Shown: positions 33,625 to 42,871 of the stretch, piece after piece
Layout: each line of letters opens with the position of its first letter
Position numbering within the stretch: position 1 is the first letter of the stretch
Origin: Amycolatopsis nigrescens CSC17Ta-90
GTDB taxonomy: Bacteria; Actinomycetota; Actinomycetes; Mycobacteriales; Pseudonocardiaceae
DNA: 64,000 nt
Direction: 5' to 3'
Assembly (NCBI RefSeq): GCF_000384315.1
Contig: NZ_ARVW01000001.1
Location: 629,746 to 693,745, forward strand
Program-made: the position numbers and the translations under genes
The notes under the pieces: model-generated
What the model was told of the DNA's origin: nothing
Seen by the model: the letters and a program-made list of their open reading frames with translations, nothing else
Database searches by the model: none

Positions 33625-35334
33625 TCAGGCGCGTGCGCGGAAGATGCCCCAGGCGAGGCTGCCCGCGTGCCCGCCATCGATCCAGTGCCGCAGGCCCACC
33701 TTCATCGGCTCCAGGTAGTCCGTGCTCACCTCTCGGGAGATCTCGGCTTCACGCCGTTCGGTCTCCTCCAGCACGCGCGCGTAGTGCGTGGCCAGGTGCG
33801 GCGTGTGGTCCTCGAACTCGACGGTGTCCAGGCCGAGCCGGTTCAGCTCGCGCCGGTAGAACCCCGGCGAACCCATGGACTCCAGGTGCAGCCGGTCCAG
33901 GATCGGGCGCAACGCCGACCGGTCGCTGCCGTCCGCGGCCATCGGGTCGGTGAAGACGAACTCGCCGCGCGGCTTGAGCACCCTGGCGACCTCCTGCAGC
34001 ACCCGGATCCGGTCGCCGCTGTGCAGCATCGCGTCCTGCGACCAGACCACGTCGAAGTGGTTGTCCTCCAGCGGGAGATCCTCGAAGGAGCCGTCCACCA
34101 CCTCGATCAGCTCCGAGAGCCCTTGCTCGGCGCTGAGCTGCCGGTTGCGGCCGTTCTCGATCTCGCTCAGGTTGAGGCAGGTGACGTGGCAGCCGTAGGT
34201 ACTCGCCAGGTATCTGGCGGCGCCGCCGTAGCCGGACCCGATGTCCAGCACGCGGGTCTTCTCGGTCAGCGCGAGGCCCGCCGCCATCCGCTGCACGGTG
34301 CGCCGGCTCGCCGGGGCGATCTCCTCGCCCGGATGGTCGTAGAGGCCGACGTGGATGTCCTCGCCGCCCCAGATCGAGAAGTAGAAACTATCCGCGTCGT
34401 GGGAATTGTAGTAGTCCCGGGCGACATTGACCGCGTTCGAGTAGTTCAGCCGGTCGTCGCCGGCCTTCACGTAGTTCTTCTCCGCGACGTGAATGAGGAA
34501 GTCCGGCTCATCGGCGGCGAAGGTGTCCTGGAAATCCCCGAAGGTTTCCACCCGCTGGAACCCGACCTCGCGCAGCAGCCTGCGGACGTAATCCTTGCGC
34601 AGCGGATACATGTTCAGGTGATACTGCGAATCGTCCGGGAAACTGTACCGGAAACGCGCGAGCCCCTCGTCGATGTACTCGGGCTCGGCCAGCACCTCGG
34701 CCCCGCAGTAATAGTAGGTGTGCTTGCTGGTGAACCCGTTGTCCAGAATGGAATCGTAGTTGCGCTGATCGAGCACCAGGATGCCGTCGTGTTTGAGCAC
34801 GGCGTAGAACTCGGCCAGCGCCTTGCGCCGGTCCCGCTCGGAGAACAGGTGGGTGAACGAGTTCCCGAGGCAGATCACCGCGTCGAACTCACCGTGCACG
34901 TCGCGGTTGAGCCAGCGCCAGTCCGCATGCACCACCCGCAGGATGTGCCCGCCGTAGTTCCTGCCGTTCTCGAAGGCCTTGAACAGCATCTCCGGGCTGC
35001 CGTCCACGCTGACCGTGTCGAAGCCCTCCTCGATCAGGCGGACCGAGTGGAAGCCGGTCCCGGTGGCGACGTCGAGCACCGAGCGGACCCCGCGGGACTT
35101 GAGCATATCGACGAAGAAACTGCCCTCGCTCTCGTAGCGCTTCTTCCAGTCGATCAGTTCGTCCCACTTCTCGACGAACCCCTTGACGTATTCATCGGTG
35201 TAGTGATCGGTGTCACGGACTTGCAGCGGGTCCACACCGAAAGCCTGCGCGGGATGGGCACTGATCTCGTCGGCAGGAGTATCTTCTTTTCTGACAGATC
35301 CCGATTCCTTTCGGCCGAGCATCGGATCGGTCAT
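33625..35334 (-). CDS. Fused glycine/sarcosine and sarcosine/dimethylglycine N-methyltransferase (betaine synthase)
   Basis: This 569-residue protein carries two methyltransferase domains. The first (about 35-290) has SAM motif LDVATGTGFHSVRL and RNYDSILDNGF, as in glycine-sarcosine methyltransferase (GSMT). The second (about 300-565) has VLDIGSGYGGAARYL, SQDAMLHSGDR and PMAADGSD, as in sarcosine-dimethylglycine methyltransferase (SDMT). Together they make glycine betaine from glycine using three SAM, a salt-stress osmolyte route known from halophiles such as Actinopolyspora, where a fused form also occurs. It stands alone with a 595-bp upstream region, so it is probably separately controlled. 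Confidence 0.93.
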   Translation of the reverse strand: MTDPMLGRKESGSVRKEDTPADEISAHPAQAFGVDPLQVRDTDHYTDEYVKGFVEKWDELIDWKKRYESEGSFFVDMLKSRGVRSVLDVATGTGFHSVRLIEEGFDTVSVDGSPEMLFKAFENGRNYGGHILRVVHADWRWLNRDVHGEFDAVICLGNSFTHLFSERDRRKALAEFYAVLKHDGILVLDQRNYDSILDNGFTSKHTYYYCGAEVLAEPEYIDEGLARFRYSFPDDSQYHLNMYPLRKDYVRRLLREVGFQRVETFGDFQDTFAADEPDFLIHVAEKNYVKAGDDRLNYSNAVNVARDYYNSHDADSFYFSIWGGEDIHVGLYDHPGEEIAPASRRTVQRMAAGLALTEKTRVLDIGSGYGGAARYLASTYGCHVTCLNLSEIENGRNRQLSAEQGLSELIEVVDGSFEDLPLEDNHFDVVWSQDAMLHSGDRIRVLQEVARVLKPRGEFVFTDPMAADGSDRSALRPILDRLHLESMGSPGFYRRELNRLGLDTVEFEDHTPHLATHYARVLEETERREAEISREVSTDYLEPMKVGLRHWIDGGHAGSLAWGIFRARA

Positions 35335-35929
35335 CGCGATTCCCTTCAGATTCGGCCACAGTGTCGGTCACTGGCGCGCCAAGCGCCGCCGTCGCAATCA
35401 AAAAGCCGGAAATCACGCGCAGAACCCAGGCGCGTCCGCCGTCTGGCCGAACTCCGCGGCCACGCTCACATCCGACACGCACGGGAATCCGGGGCCTGCG
35501 CGGCCCCATCCCTCACCCGACTCGGCAGCTTCGCGAGAATCCACACTGACCCCAGCCGCGCTGCCTCCTACCAACCTATGGAGTTGAGCAGCCGGGAATC
35601 AATAGGTCGAAGGCATGACGTGCGGTTTCACCCCTTGTATACCATCGAAAAACGAAAAAACGGGCTTCCGACACCACGTCCCGGCCACACCAGAACGGCC
35701 ATACCGCGTGGCAGTCGCGATATGGCGACCCTTCCCACGCACCCGACTGGGCAACCGGGCCGCCCTCTCCGGCTATCAGGCCACCTTCACTCGTTCGGCC
35801 TAATATTGACTACTCGTGGTTGCCCTGGGTCTATATCGGACGCTCCGCTTAGCCCGCGAGCCTGATACGGCTCGTGGGCTTGAGTTCATAACGTGTTCAG
35901 CACGGACCGCACGCCGCCGGGCGGCGGGT
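35335..35929. other. Intergenic region, no gene seen
   Basis: These 595 bases lie upstream of the betaine methyltransferase gene and downstream of the leftward SDR gene. Bases about 35580-35830 are noticeably poorer in GC. No coding region could be supported. The methyltransferase promoter must be here; the only structure seen is the hairpin at 35851-35880. Confidence 0.6.
35851..35880 (-). terminator. Terminator-like hairpin after the SDR gene
   Basis: AGCCCGCGAGCC (35851-35862) pairs with GGCTCGTGGGCT (35869-35880) with one G-T pair around loop TGATAC. It lies about 50 bases past the stop of the leftward SDR gene. Confidence 0.6.
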
Positions 35930-36772
35930 TCAGAGCTTCCACCGCTGCGCGGGCGGCAACTCGAGCGCGCCGGCGAGCTGGTTTTCGAAGGCTTCCGCGA
36001 TTTCGGGGACGTCCCAGCCCTCGTGCTGCAGCACGGGTTCCTTGCCCGAGGTCTGGCGCACGATGTGGAGCCTGCCGGGGGCATAGCGGATCAGCTGGCC
36101 GGTCACGCCGGCCGAGAGGTCGCTGAGCAGATAGGTGACGATGGGCGCGATCCGCTCCGGCGTGTCGACGGGCGTGGTCCGCGCCTTGGTGTCGGCCTGT
36201 GCCATCCGGGTCCACGCCAGCGGGCAGAGTCCGTTTACCCTGATGCCGTGCTCGGCGAGTTCCACCGCCCAGGCGACGGTCATCGAAGCCACCGCACCCT
36301 TGGACGCCGAGTAGCTGGCCGCGGTGGGCTGCCCGACCATCGCCAGCGAGCCCATGTTGACGATCGATCCGCTGCCCTGCGCGCGCATCGCACGAGCCGC
36401 CGCCGACCCGCAGTACATCGACCCCAGCACGTTGACCTCGACCAACGCGCGCATCCGCGCCGGGTCGTCCTCCCACACCGGCGCCTGATACCGCAGACCG
36501 GCGTTGTTGACCAGGCCGTCGATCCGGCCGAACCGGGTGCGGCACCGCTCGATCGCCGCGCCGGCCTGCTCCGGATCGGCCACCGAGCCGATGCTGGCCA
36601 CCGCCTGCCCGCCCGCGGCCAGTATCGCGGACACCACGTCTTCGGCCGGCTCCGCGTCGATGTCGTTCACCACCACCGCGGCGCCGGCCGCGGCCGCGTG
36701 CATCGCATACGCCCTGCCCAGCCCGCGGCCGGCACCGGTGACCACCACGGCCTTGCCCTCGAGTACGTCCAT
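35930..36772 (-). CDS. Short-chain dehydrogenase/reductase (SDR)
   Basis: This 280-residue classical SDR has cofactor loop VTGAGRGLGRAYAM, the NNAG motif (LVNNAG), the catalytic Ser in NMGSLAMVG, and Y-S-A-S-K. The acidic residue after strand 2 (NDID) favours NAD. The C-terminal extension after about 250 (HEGWDVPEIAEAFENQLAG) resembles SDRs of the hydroxysteroid or beta-oxidation multifunctional type. The ATG at 36772 starts MDVLEGKAVVV; an upstream in-frame ATG at 36787 is less fitting. The substrate is unknown. Confidence 0.87.
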   Translation of the reverse strand: MDVLEGKAVVVTGAGRGLGRAYAMHAAAAGAAVVVNDIDAEPAEDVVSAILAAGGQAVASIGSVADPEQAGAAIERCRTRFGRIDGLVNNAGLRYQAPVWEDDPARMRALVEVNVLGSMYCGSAAARAMRAQGSGSIVNMGSLAMVGQPTAASYSASKGAVASMTVAWAVELAEHGIRVNGLCPLAWTRMAQADTKARTTPVDTPERIAPIVTYLLSDLSAGVTGQLIRYAPGRLHIVRQTSGKEPVLQHEGWDVPEIAEAFENQLAGALELPPAQRWKL

Positions 36773-36839
36773 GGTCCGAGTCTGCACCCCGCGCGCAAAT
36801 CGAACACGCGTCAGAAGTGCGCCGCCCCGGCGCGGGAAC

Positions 36840-37283
36840 TCACTGCCGACATTGGGCTAGTGCACCTTGCACATTGCGGAAAGCCTGGTCCGCGTCGTTG
36901 GCCTTGGTGCGGGCCAGCTGGGCATTCTCCTTGGCCTGCGCCGATTCCGCGATGAGGTTCGCGCCATCGGCGAACAGTTGCGCGGCTTTGGCGTTGCTCG
37001 CGGCGTCACCTGAAGCATCCGCGGCCGCACCGGCCTTGTCGGCCTCGGCGTTGACCTTGTCCGCCGCGGCCTTGGCCTCGGTCACCTTGGCATCGGCCGC
37101 CGCGGCCTCGGTCTCGGCCGCGGTCTTGGCGGTTTCGGCGGCGGTGACCGCCTGCTGCTGTTGCGTGCAGTCCCGGGCGGGCGGCGGCGTGCTGCCGCAG
37201 GCCGTGGTGCCGGCGGTGACGGCCAGCAGGGCGGCGGCCAGCGCGATCCCGGCGGAGGTACGGCGCGACGAAACGAGAGTCAT
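36840..37283 (-). CDS. Small lipoprotein with Ala/Glu/Lys-rich coiled coil
   Basis: This 147-residue protein has a signal peptide (IALAAALLAVTAGTTAC) ending in a lipobox-like T-A-C, so it is probably lipid-anchored. Most of the rest (about 45-135) is a low-complexity Ala/Thr/Glu/Lys/Asp coiled coil (for example AAETEAAAADAKVTEAKAAA), ending VQGALAQCRQ; the second and last Cys could pair. No enzyme motif is seen. A structural or envelope role is possible. It lies about 67 bases upstream of the SDR gene on the same strand. Confidence 0.7.
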   Translation of the reverse strand: MTLVSSRRTSAGIALAAALLAVTAGTTACGSTPPPARDCTQQQQAVTAAETAKTAAETEAAAADAKVTEAKAAADKVNAEADKAGAAADASGDAASNAKAAQLFADGANLIAESAQAKENAQLARTKANDADQAFRNVQGALAQCRQ

Positions 37284-37422
37284 GAAATCCTTCAGTCCTT
37301 GTGCCGAGAAAGAAATACGGCCGGCGCCGATCAGCATGGTGCGAGCACTACATTATTCATCCCCAGCACGCCGCACAAACGAATACTTCAGCCCTGCCCG
37401 GCGATTCCGCATTCGAACCAGA

Positions 37423-37806
37423 TCAGGACAGGCCGGAGCGGAACTTGTCGAGCACGCGGCGTTCCCGTTTCGTCGGCCGTCCGGCGCCCCGGTCGCGGCG
37501 GGCGACCGGCGGTGGGGTGTCCGAAGGCGGAGCGGGAGTCCGGTCGATGTAGCAGGTGACGGCGTCGGCCGCGCCGACCCGCTTCTGGATGACCCGGACC
37601 ACTTCGACGATTCGGGTCGTGTCGCCAACGCGGGCGCGGATCTCGTCGCCGGGTGACACCGCCGTCGCCGGCTTCGCGGGCCGGTCGTTGACGCGCACGT
37701 GCCCGCCCCGGCACGCCGCGGCGGCATCCGGCCGGGTCTTCAGCAGCCGGACCGCCCACAGCCAGCGATCAAGACGGGTGGACTCCACAGCCGTACATGA
37801 TGGCAT
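37423..37806 (-). CDS. S4-domain RNA-binding protein (Hsp15-like)
   Basis: This 127-residue protein has an S4 domain at about 8-70 with TRLDRWLWAVRLLKTRPDAAAAC, the Hsp15/HslR-type opening (shown in parts: RLDRWLWAVRL, KTRPDAAAAC), then GHVRVNDRPAKPAT. A basic C-terminal tail (GRPTKRERRVLDKFR) is usual in this family. Hsp15 binds 50S subunits carrying stalled nascent chains. The ATG at 37806 is taken as start; an upstream in-frame ATG at 37833 adds nine residues not typical of the family. Confidence 0.85.
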   Translation of the reverse strand: MPSCTAVESTRLDRWLWAVRLLKTRPDAAAACRGGHVRVNDRPAKPATAVSPGDEIRARVGDTTRIVEVVRVIQKRVGAADAVTCYIDRTPAPPSDTPPPVARRDRGAGRPTKRERRVLDKFRSGLS

Positions 37807-37839
37807 GCGACCAGCCCTGTCCGAAGCCGACATACCCGG

Positions 37840-39105
37840 TCAGAGCCGGCCTGCCACCTTGTCCGGGGTGACCCGGACGGCGACGATCCCGCCGAGACCG
37901 GCCTTGGCCTCGGGGGTCTCCTCGACGTGCTCGGCGTAGGTCTTGCCGACGTACTTGAGCGACAGCTCGTCCCGAAGCCGCTCGCTCGCGGCGGGCTCGA
38001 AGGTGGCGGTGCCACGGATCGCGGCGTAGCCGTAGGGCGCGTCGGCCGGGCTGACCAGCACGCTCACCCTCGGGTCCCGCCGGAGGTTGCGTTCCTTGCG
38101 GCTGCCGACGCCGACGATGAACAGCACGTCGTCACCGTCTCGCCGCACCCAGACCACCGTCTGCTGCGCACTGCCGTCGGGCTGGATCGTCGCCACCGTG
38201 GCGAAAACCCTGGAGTCGAGGAGCTGCCGCAGTTTCGCGGCCGAAACGCCAGTGGTCACGTACCGCTGGTGTGGCACCTCGGACAGCAGCCTTTCGGTCT
38301 CCGCGTGCAGCCGCCGCGCCGCGTCCGGGTCGAACGCGGGTCCGGTCAGGCTGATCGGCGTACCCATCACGGCGGCGCTGATCGGCTCGGCCGGCGGGTC
38401 GTCGAGGATCGCGAGGATCGGCTCGATGGCTTCGCCGACCGGCTGGGCGCTGCCCCTCATGGCCTCGATCTGGGCTTCGGTTTCCGGGTCGTACTGGCCG
38501 GAGAAGCTGGTGTTGACCATGCCCGGGTTGAACAGCACGTACCGCGCCTTCGCCGAAGGCCGGTTCCGCGCGAACCCGATGCCGAGCAAGTCGTTGAGCA
38601 GTCCGCCCTGAAACTGCGCGTCGAGCCCGTGGTATCCGTGCTCGCGGCCGAGATCGTGCCAGCGGATCTCGCCGGGGTTCGGGCCCGGCCCGCAGACGTT
38701 GAGGATCACCGGCCGGTCCGCGGCATCGAGCAGGCCGGTCAGGCCGTAGCTCAGCACGAACCGGCTCAGGTAGAACAGCGCGAAGGTGTGCTCGAAACCC
38801 TCCGCGGTGACCAGCCTGGTGGACCGGTAGTGCCGCGCGCACAGCACCAGCGCGTCGACCTTGGAAAACAGCGCCTCGACCGCATCGATCGCCTTCCTGG
38901 TCTCCGCCATCAGGCTCAGATCGGCGAGCACGAAATGCGCGCGTTCCCCGGCACCGAGCCGCGCCGCGGCTTCGAGGAACGCGGCGCCCTTTCGCTCGTC
39001 GCGGCCGATCACCGCCACCTCGTCCCCGCCGCCAAGGCGGGCCAGTGCCACTGCCTTCCCGATGCCGTCCGTGCCGCCGGCGACCACATACGTCTTTGAA
39101 CTCAT
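37840..39105 (-). CDS. Fusion of a degenerate SDR domain with a PPOX/F420-type flavin domain
   Basis: This 421-residue protein has two parts. Residues 1-275 are SDR-like with VAGGTDGIGKAVAL as nucleotide loop. However, at the place of NNAG it has LCARHY, and the Y-x-x-x-K catalytic motif is absent (FQGGLLNDL there). Residues about 290-421 are a pyridoxamine-phosphate-oxidase-like split barrel (LDSRVFATVATIQPDGS, VVWVRRDGDDVLFIVG, RKERNLRRDPRVSVLV), the Rv1155-like group that often binds F420. The gene diverges from a TetR regulator (91-bp gap), which likely controls it. The SDR part may only bind a nucleotide or substrate. Confidence 0.83.
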   Translation of the reverse strand: MSSKTYVVAGGTDGIGKAVALARLGGGDEVAVIGRDERKGAAFLEAAARLGAGERAHFVLADLSLMAETRKAIDAVEALFSKVDALVLCARHYRSTRLVTAEGFEHTFALFYLSRFVLSYGLTGLLDAADRPVILNVCGPGPNPGEIRWHDLGREHGYHGLDAQFQGGLLNDLLGIGFARNRPSAKARYVLFNPGMVNTSFSGQYDPETEAQIEAMRGSAQPVGEAIEPILAILDDPPAEPISAAVMGTPISLTGPAFDPDAARRLHAETERLLSEVPHQRYVTTGVSAAKLRQLLDSRVFATVATIQPDGSAQQTVVWVRRDGDDVLFIVGVGSRKERNLRRDPRVSVLVSPADAPYGYAAIRGTATFEPAASERLRDELSLKYVGKTYAEHVEETPEAKAGLGGIVAVRVTPDKVAGRL

Positions 39106-39196
39106 GAGTTCAATATAATGCACCAATAGGTAGCGAGCAACCACGCTGTCCAGTGGAATGGACTCATCGGTTCAGCCAGGGCGTTAGGATCCCGGG

Positions 39197-39850
39197 GTGG
39201 CCGGAACCTCAGCCGCGCCAGGGCGGAACCCCTCGCGCGGACGCATCGACAAGCGGCGGGCGATCCTGGACGCCGCGCTCACCGTGTTCGCCGAGCAGGG
39301 TTACGCCCAGGCCGGCGTGGACGTGATCGCGGCCAAGGCCGGCGTCGCCAAGCCCACCGTCTACAACCACTTCGGCGACAAGGAAACCCTGTTCCGCGAG
39401 GCGATCGCGGCCGACGCGGACCGGGCGCTCGCGGAGAACCTGGCCGTGGTCGAGCAGTTGCGGGACCGCGACCAGGCTCACCGTGATGTGCGCGAGATGC
39501 TGGAACAGGTGGGCCATCACCTGCTCGAGTGCTACTGCGACGACCGGTCCTGGGCGCTGCGGCGGCTGCTCTACGCCGAGCTCACCCGGTTTCCCGAGCT
39601 GATCGACATCGTCCGCGGGCGCGCGGCGGACCGGGTCGCCGAGTCACTGGCCGACAAGCTGGCCAGGCTCGCGCTGGGAGGCCGGCTGGGCAAGCTCGAC
39701 CCGGCCGAGGCCGCCGAGCAGTTCACCGCGCTGCTCACCGGTCCGATGGAGGCACGGGCCCGGTTCGGCACCCGGCGCGTGCCGGACGCCGAGCTGTGGG
39801 CCGTGACGCGGGCCGCCGTGCACACCTTCCTGGCCGCGCACGCGCCATGA
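39197..39850 (+). CDS. TetR/AcrR-family transcriptional regulator
   Basis: This 217-residue protein has an N-terminal helix-turn-helix (about 20-65): RRAILDAALTVFAEQGYAQAGVDVIAAKAGVAKPTVYNHF (the last part being the recognition helix). A helical ligand domain follows, with the TetR_C C-terminal type (LRRLLYAELTRFPEL). It starts at a GTG. It is divergent from the SDR-PPOX fusion gene and probably represses it; the 91-base gap must hold the operator. The ligand is unknown. Confidence 0.9.
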   Translation: MAGTSAAPGRNPSRGRIDKRRAILDAALTVFAEQGYAQAGVDVIAAKAGVAKPTVYNHFGDKETLFREAIAADADRALAENLAVVEQLRDRDQAHRDVREMLEQVGHHLLECYCDDRSWALRRLLYAELTRFPELIDIVRGRAADRVAESLADKLARLALGGRLGKLDPAEAAEQFTALLTGPMEARARFGTRRVPDAELWAVTRAAVHTFLAAHAP

Positions 39851-39868
39851 CCGCCCGGCCGGATTCGC

Positions 39869-40711
39869 TCAGCCGGATTTCCGTGCGACCCCACCGAGAT
39901 AGACCGACTCGGCCGGCGGGCCGGCGAAGGTTTCGCGCTCGTCAGGGCGCCACCGCGGTACCCAGGTCAGCCCGGGGTCGGCCAGTTCGAAGTCGCCGAA
40001 GAACTCGGTGATCTGCTCCGGCGTGCGCAGCACGGTGGAGGTGGACCGCGCGTTGTAGTTGCGCACCACCTCGGCCACCGCCTCGTCGGTGACGTCGGCG
40101 CCGTGGGAGATCACCAGCATCGAGCCCGGTGCCAGCTGGTCCCGCAGGTGCGCCAGCGCCTCGTGCGGGCCCTTGTCGTCCGGGATGAAGTGCAGCAGGG
40201 CCACCACCAGCAGGCAGATCGGCTGCTCGGCGTCGATGCCGTCGATGGCGGACACCTGGCGCCACAGTTTCCGGTAGTCGAGCAGGTCGGCGTCCAGCGC
40301 GAAGTGGCGGTCCGGGTCCGCGTGCTCGCCGAGCAGGATCTGGGCGTGCGCGTGCGCGATCGGCTCGTTGTCGACGTAGACAACCTTGGTGACGTCCGGC
40401 AGAACCTCTTCGGCGACCTCGTGCACCTGGCCGTCGCTGGGCAGACCCGACCCGATGTCGACGAACTGGCGGATGCCGCTTTCCACCGCATAACGGGTGG
40501 CACGGCCGAGGAACCGGCGGTTGGCCTGCATCGCGGCCCTGATCCCCGGCCAGACCTCAAGCTGCCGCTCGGCGAAGTCGCGGTCCACCGCGTAGTTGTG
40601 GCTGCCACCGAGCAGGTAGTCGTAGATCCGGGCGACGCTCGGCTTGTCGATGCTGGTCTCGATCCGTTCCCGCGAAGTCGCGATGGACTCCGGTGTGACC
40701 CGACCCGTCAT
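39869..40711 (-). CDS. SAM-dependent methyltransferase of the DUF574 (Methyltransf_19) family
   Basis: This 280-residue protein has the family's start (SIDKPSVARIYDYLLGGSHNYAVDRDFAE in parts) and the R-x-x-D-Y-L-L-G-G-x-x-N/H-x motif. VDIGSGLPSDGQVHEVA is the SAM loop, followed by VVYVDNEP. This actinomycete-specific family is numerous and largely untested. GGAAC precedes the ATG at 40711. It ends 19 bases from the end of the convergent TetR gene. Confidence 0.9.
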   Translation of the reverse strand: MTGRVTPESIATSRERIETSIDKPSVARIYDYLLGGSHNYAVDRDFAERQLEVWPGIRAAMQANRRFLGRATRYAVESGIRQFVDIGSGLPSDGQVHEVAEEVLPDVTKVVYVDNEPIAHAHAQILLGEHADPDRHFALDADLLDYRKLWRQVSAIDGIDAEQPICLLVVALLHFIPDDKGPHEALAHLRDQLAPGSMLVISHGADVTDEAVAEVVRNYNARSTSTVLRTPEQITEFFGDFELADPGLTWVPRWRPDERETFAGPPAESVYLGGVARKSG

Positions 40712-40819
40712 CGTGTTCCTTCCGTTCAGTGGCGCCCCCGCAGTATGGCCCATCGAGCCGCCCCACCGCGGTGCGGCATCGTGTGGGTACCGGCGTTTGG
40801 AGGTTTGTTCGCCTGACGG

Positions 40820-41728
40820 TCAGGCCGGCTTCCCGGCGGCGGCCGCCAGCGCTTCGAGGCCCCTTGCCAGCACCGGATGGCCGGCGCCGCCGCGTCGCAC
40901 GTAGGCGGCGATCCTGCGCGAGGGCTGCGGCGTGCCGGTCAGGTTCAGCCGCACCACCGCGTGACTCGCCGGGATCGGCACCATCCTCGGCAGCAGGCAC
41001 ACGCCCAGCCCCTCGGCCACCAGCGCGGAAACCGCGTACCACTCCTTGACCTGGTGCCCGATGCGCGGGGTGAACCCGGCCGAGCCGCAGGCCGCCAGCA
41101 GCAGCTGGTGGCTGTCGTTTCCCTGGATCTTCACGACCCAGGGCTCCCGTGCCGCGTCGGCGAGTTCGATCCGGTCCCGGCCCGCCAGCGGATGGTCCGC
41201 CCGCACCAGCAGGTCCTGCGGGTCGTCGAGCAGCACGTGCTGTTCGAACCGCGGGTCGTCGATCGGCGGCACGTCCGCGGTGGGGAGCACGACTGCCAGG
41301 TCGGCGTCGCCGTTGAGCAGCAGCTCGAAGCAGTCCTTCGTCTCCTCCTCCGCGATGGTCACGGCGACCGGTTCGGGTTCCGCGGCCAGCGCGGCGGCGG
41401 CCGGGGCCACCAGCGCGGCGATCACCGAGGACACCCCGCACACCCGCAGCCGCCCGCCCCGGTGCTCACCGTGCACGGCGAGCTCGGCACGGAGCCGTTC
41501 CCACCGCTCGTAGATCGCGTCGGCGTGTTCGAGCAGGGCGAGCGCGGCGGAGGTGAGCCGCACTCCCCTGCCTTCCTGGCTGAGCAACTCGACGTCCAGT
41601 TCCCGCGACAGCTGCCGGATCTGCTGGGAGACCGCGGACGGCGTGAGATGCAGGCTGCGCGCCGTCGCGGTCACCGTGCCGCAGGAGGCCAGCATCCGCA
41701 GTACCTGAAGGCGCCGCAGATCGATCAT
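40820..41728 (-). CDS. LysR-family transcriptional regulator
   Basis: This 302-residue protein has a typical LysR N-terminus (IDLRRLQVLRMLASCGTVTATARSLHLTPSAVSQQIRQL, in parts) and an effector-binding domain from about 90. No divergent partner is near; the next gene upstream on the plus strand is far away and the beta-helix gene lies just upstream on the minus strand, 27 bases from its start (41756 is the end of that gene). It might regulate the glycan-degradation genes or a distant target. Confidence 0.9.
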   Translation of the reverse strand: MIDLRRLQVLRMLASCGTVTATARSLHLTPSAVSQQIRQLSRELDVELLSQEGRGVRLTSAALALLEHADAIYERWERLRAELAVHGEHRGGRLRVCGVSSVIAALVAPAAAALAAEPEPVAVTIAEEETKDCFELLLNGDADLAVVLPTADVPPIDDPRFEQHVLLDDPQDLLVRADHPLAGRDRIELADAAREPWVVKIQGNDSHQLLLAACGSAGFTPRIGHQVKEWYAVSALVAEGLGVCLLPRMVPIPASHAVVRLNLTGTPQPSRRIAAYVRRGGAGHPVLARGLEALAAAAGKPA

Positions 41729-41755
41729 GGCGGTGATTCTACAAAGCCAGGCGCG

Positions 41756-42790
41756 TCAACCGATCGGATCGATGTTCGAGAACCCGGCGCCCGCGTTCTG
41801 CACCACGTTGTCCCGGTACACCTGGTTCAGCTTGTCGGCGGGGCACCGCTTCTGGTGCGGCAGATGGAATCCGTAGCCGTCGGCCTGCACGTCCGCGTGG
41901 TTGCGGTGGAACACGTTCCCGCAGCCCCAGCCGGGCTCCTGCTCGGTCGCCTTGAAGCCGTTCTCGAAGGACTTGACGCCGGTGTTGTCGCTGACCTCGT
42001 AGTCGTTGCCCTTGGTGGCGACCCATTGGCCGGAGGAGTTCTCGCCGGTCATGCCGATGCCGTCGAAGGAGTTGCCGAGCACCGCGCCGCCGGTGGTGCC
42101 CTCCTTGATGTCGAGGTGGTCGGCGGCGACGTTCGGGCCGAGCTTGTTCTTCAGCGCCCGGTTGCGGTCGCTGGTGTCGGGCCCGCCGGGGCTGTCCCCG
42201 TATTTCTGCCAGTTGCTCACCGCGGAGCCGAAGTACAGCGCCTCACCGTACTGCGGCTGCTTCTTGCCGGTGTCGTGCACGAAGGAGTTCTGTATGACGT
42301 TGTCGTCGCTGTTCGCCCGGAAGTGCACGCCTTCGTCGCCCGTGCCGGAGACCTCGACGTCGTCCAGCACGTTGCCGCTGGAGTTGTCCAGCACGATCCC
42401 CTTGGCCGAGCCGGTGACGCTGAACCCGTTGAGCCGCCAGTGTTCCGCGCCGTTGAGATGCAGCCCGTAGCCGCAGTAGCTGACCTCGCGGCCATCCGGC
42501 ACGTTGGGGTCGCAGCCACCGTCCGAATTGGACAGAACTGCTTGCCGCGAGCCGGTCAGCGTGATCGGCTCGCTCTCCGTCCCGTCGGCCAGCACGAAGA
42601 ACACGCCGTCGTACTTGCCGTCGGCGAGCTGAATGTTGTCCCCCGGTTTGGCGTTCGCCAGCGCGGCCGTGAGCTGCTCCGCGGTGCTCACCGGCACATC
42701 TCCCGGCGCCGCCGAGACTCCTGGCGCGATGGCGAGCACCAGTGCCCCGCTGCCGGCGATCGCGACCGCCGCCCGGCTGATCCGACTCAT
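41756..42790 (-). CDS. Secreted right-handed parallel beta-helix protein (polysaccharide lyase-like)
   Basis: This 344-residue protein has a signal peptide (MSRISRAAVAIAGSGALVLAIAPGVSA). STAEQLTAALANAKPGDNIQLADGKY (in parts) is the usual beginning of PL6/chondroitinase-B-like beta-helices, followed by ITLTGSRQAVLSN and many G/N-rich rungs (LHLNGAEHWRLNGFSV, GIVLDNSSGNVLDDV, NVIQNSFVHDT). Six or more Cys suggest disulfides. The fold occurs in alginate, pectin and glycosaminoglycan lyases. It is divergent from a PL14-like lyase gene, with paired palindromes between them. The substrate is not identified. Confidence 0.78.
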   Translation of the reverse strand: MSRISRAAVAIAGSGALVLAIAPGVSAAPGDVPVSTAEQLTAALANAKPGDNIQLADGKYDGVFFVLADGTESEPITLTGSRQAVLSNSDGGCDPNVPDGREVSYCGYGLHLNGAEHWRLNGFSVTGSAKGIVLDNSSGNVLDDVEVSGTGDEGVHFRANSDDNVIQNSFVHDTGKKQPQYGEALYFGSAVSNWQKYGDSPGGPDTSDRNRALKNKLGPNVAADHLDIKEGTTGGAVLGNSFDGIGMTGENSSGQWVATKGNDYEVSDNTGVKSFENGFKATEQEPGWGCGNVFHRNHADVQADGYGFHLPHQKRCPADKLNQVYRDNVVQNAGAGFSNIDPIG

Positions 42791-42871
42791 GATTCCTCCA
42801 CCTAGGATTTGGATCGTCGCTCGGCCATCGGGGCGGCGGATCCGAGCCAAGCGTGGCACCACTGTGCCGAG

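Noticed and set aside
33601..35865. A 754-codon plus-strand frame
   Set aside because: Antisense to the GSMT-SDMT gene, which has two complete methyltransferase domains.
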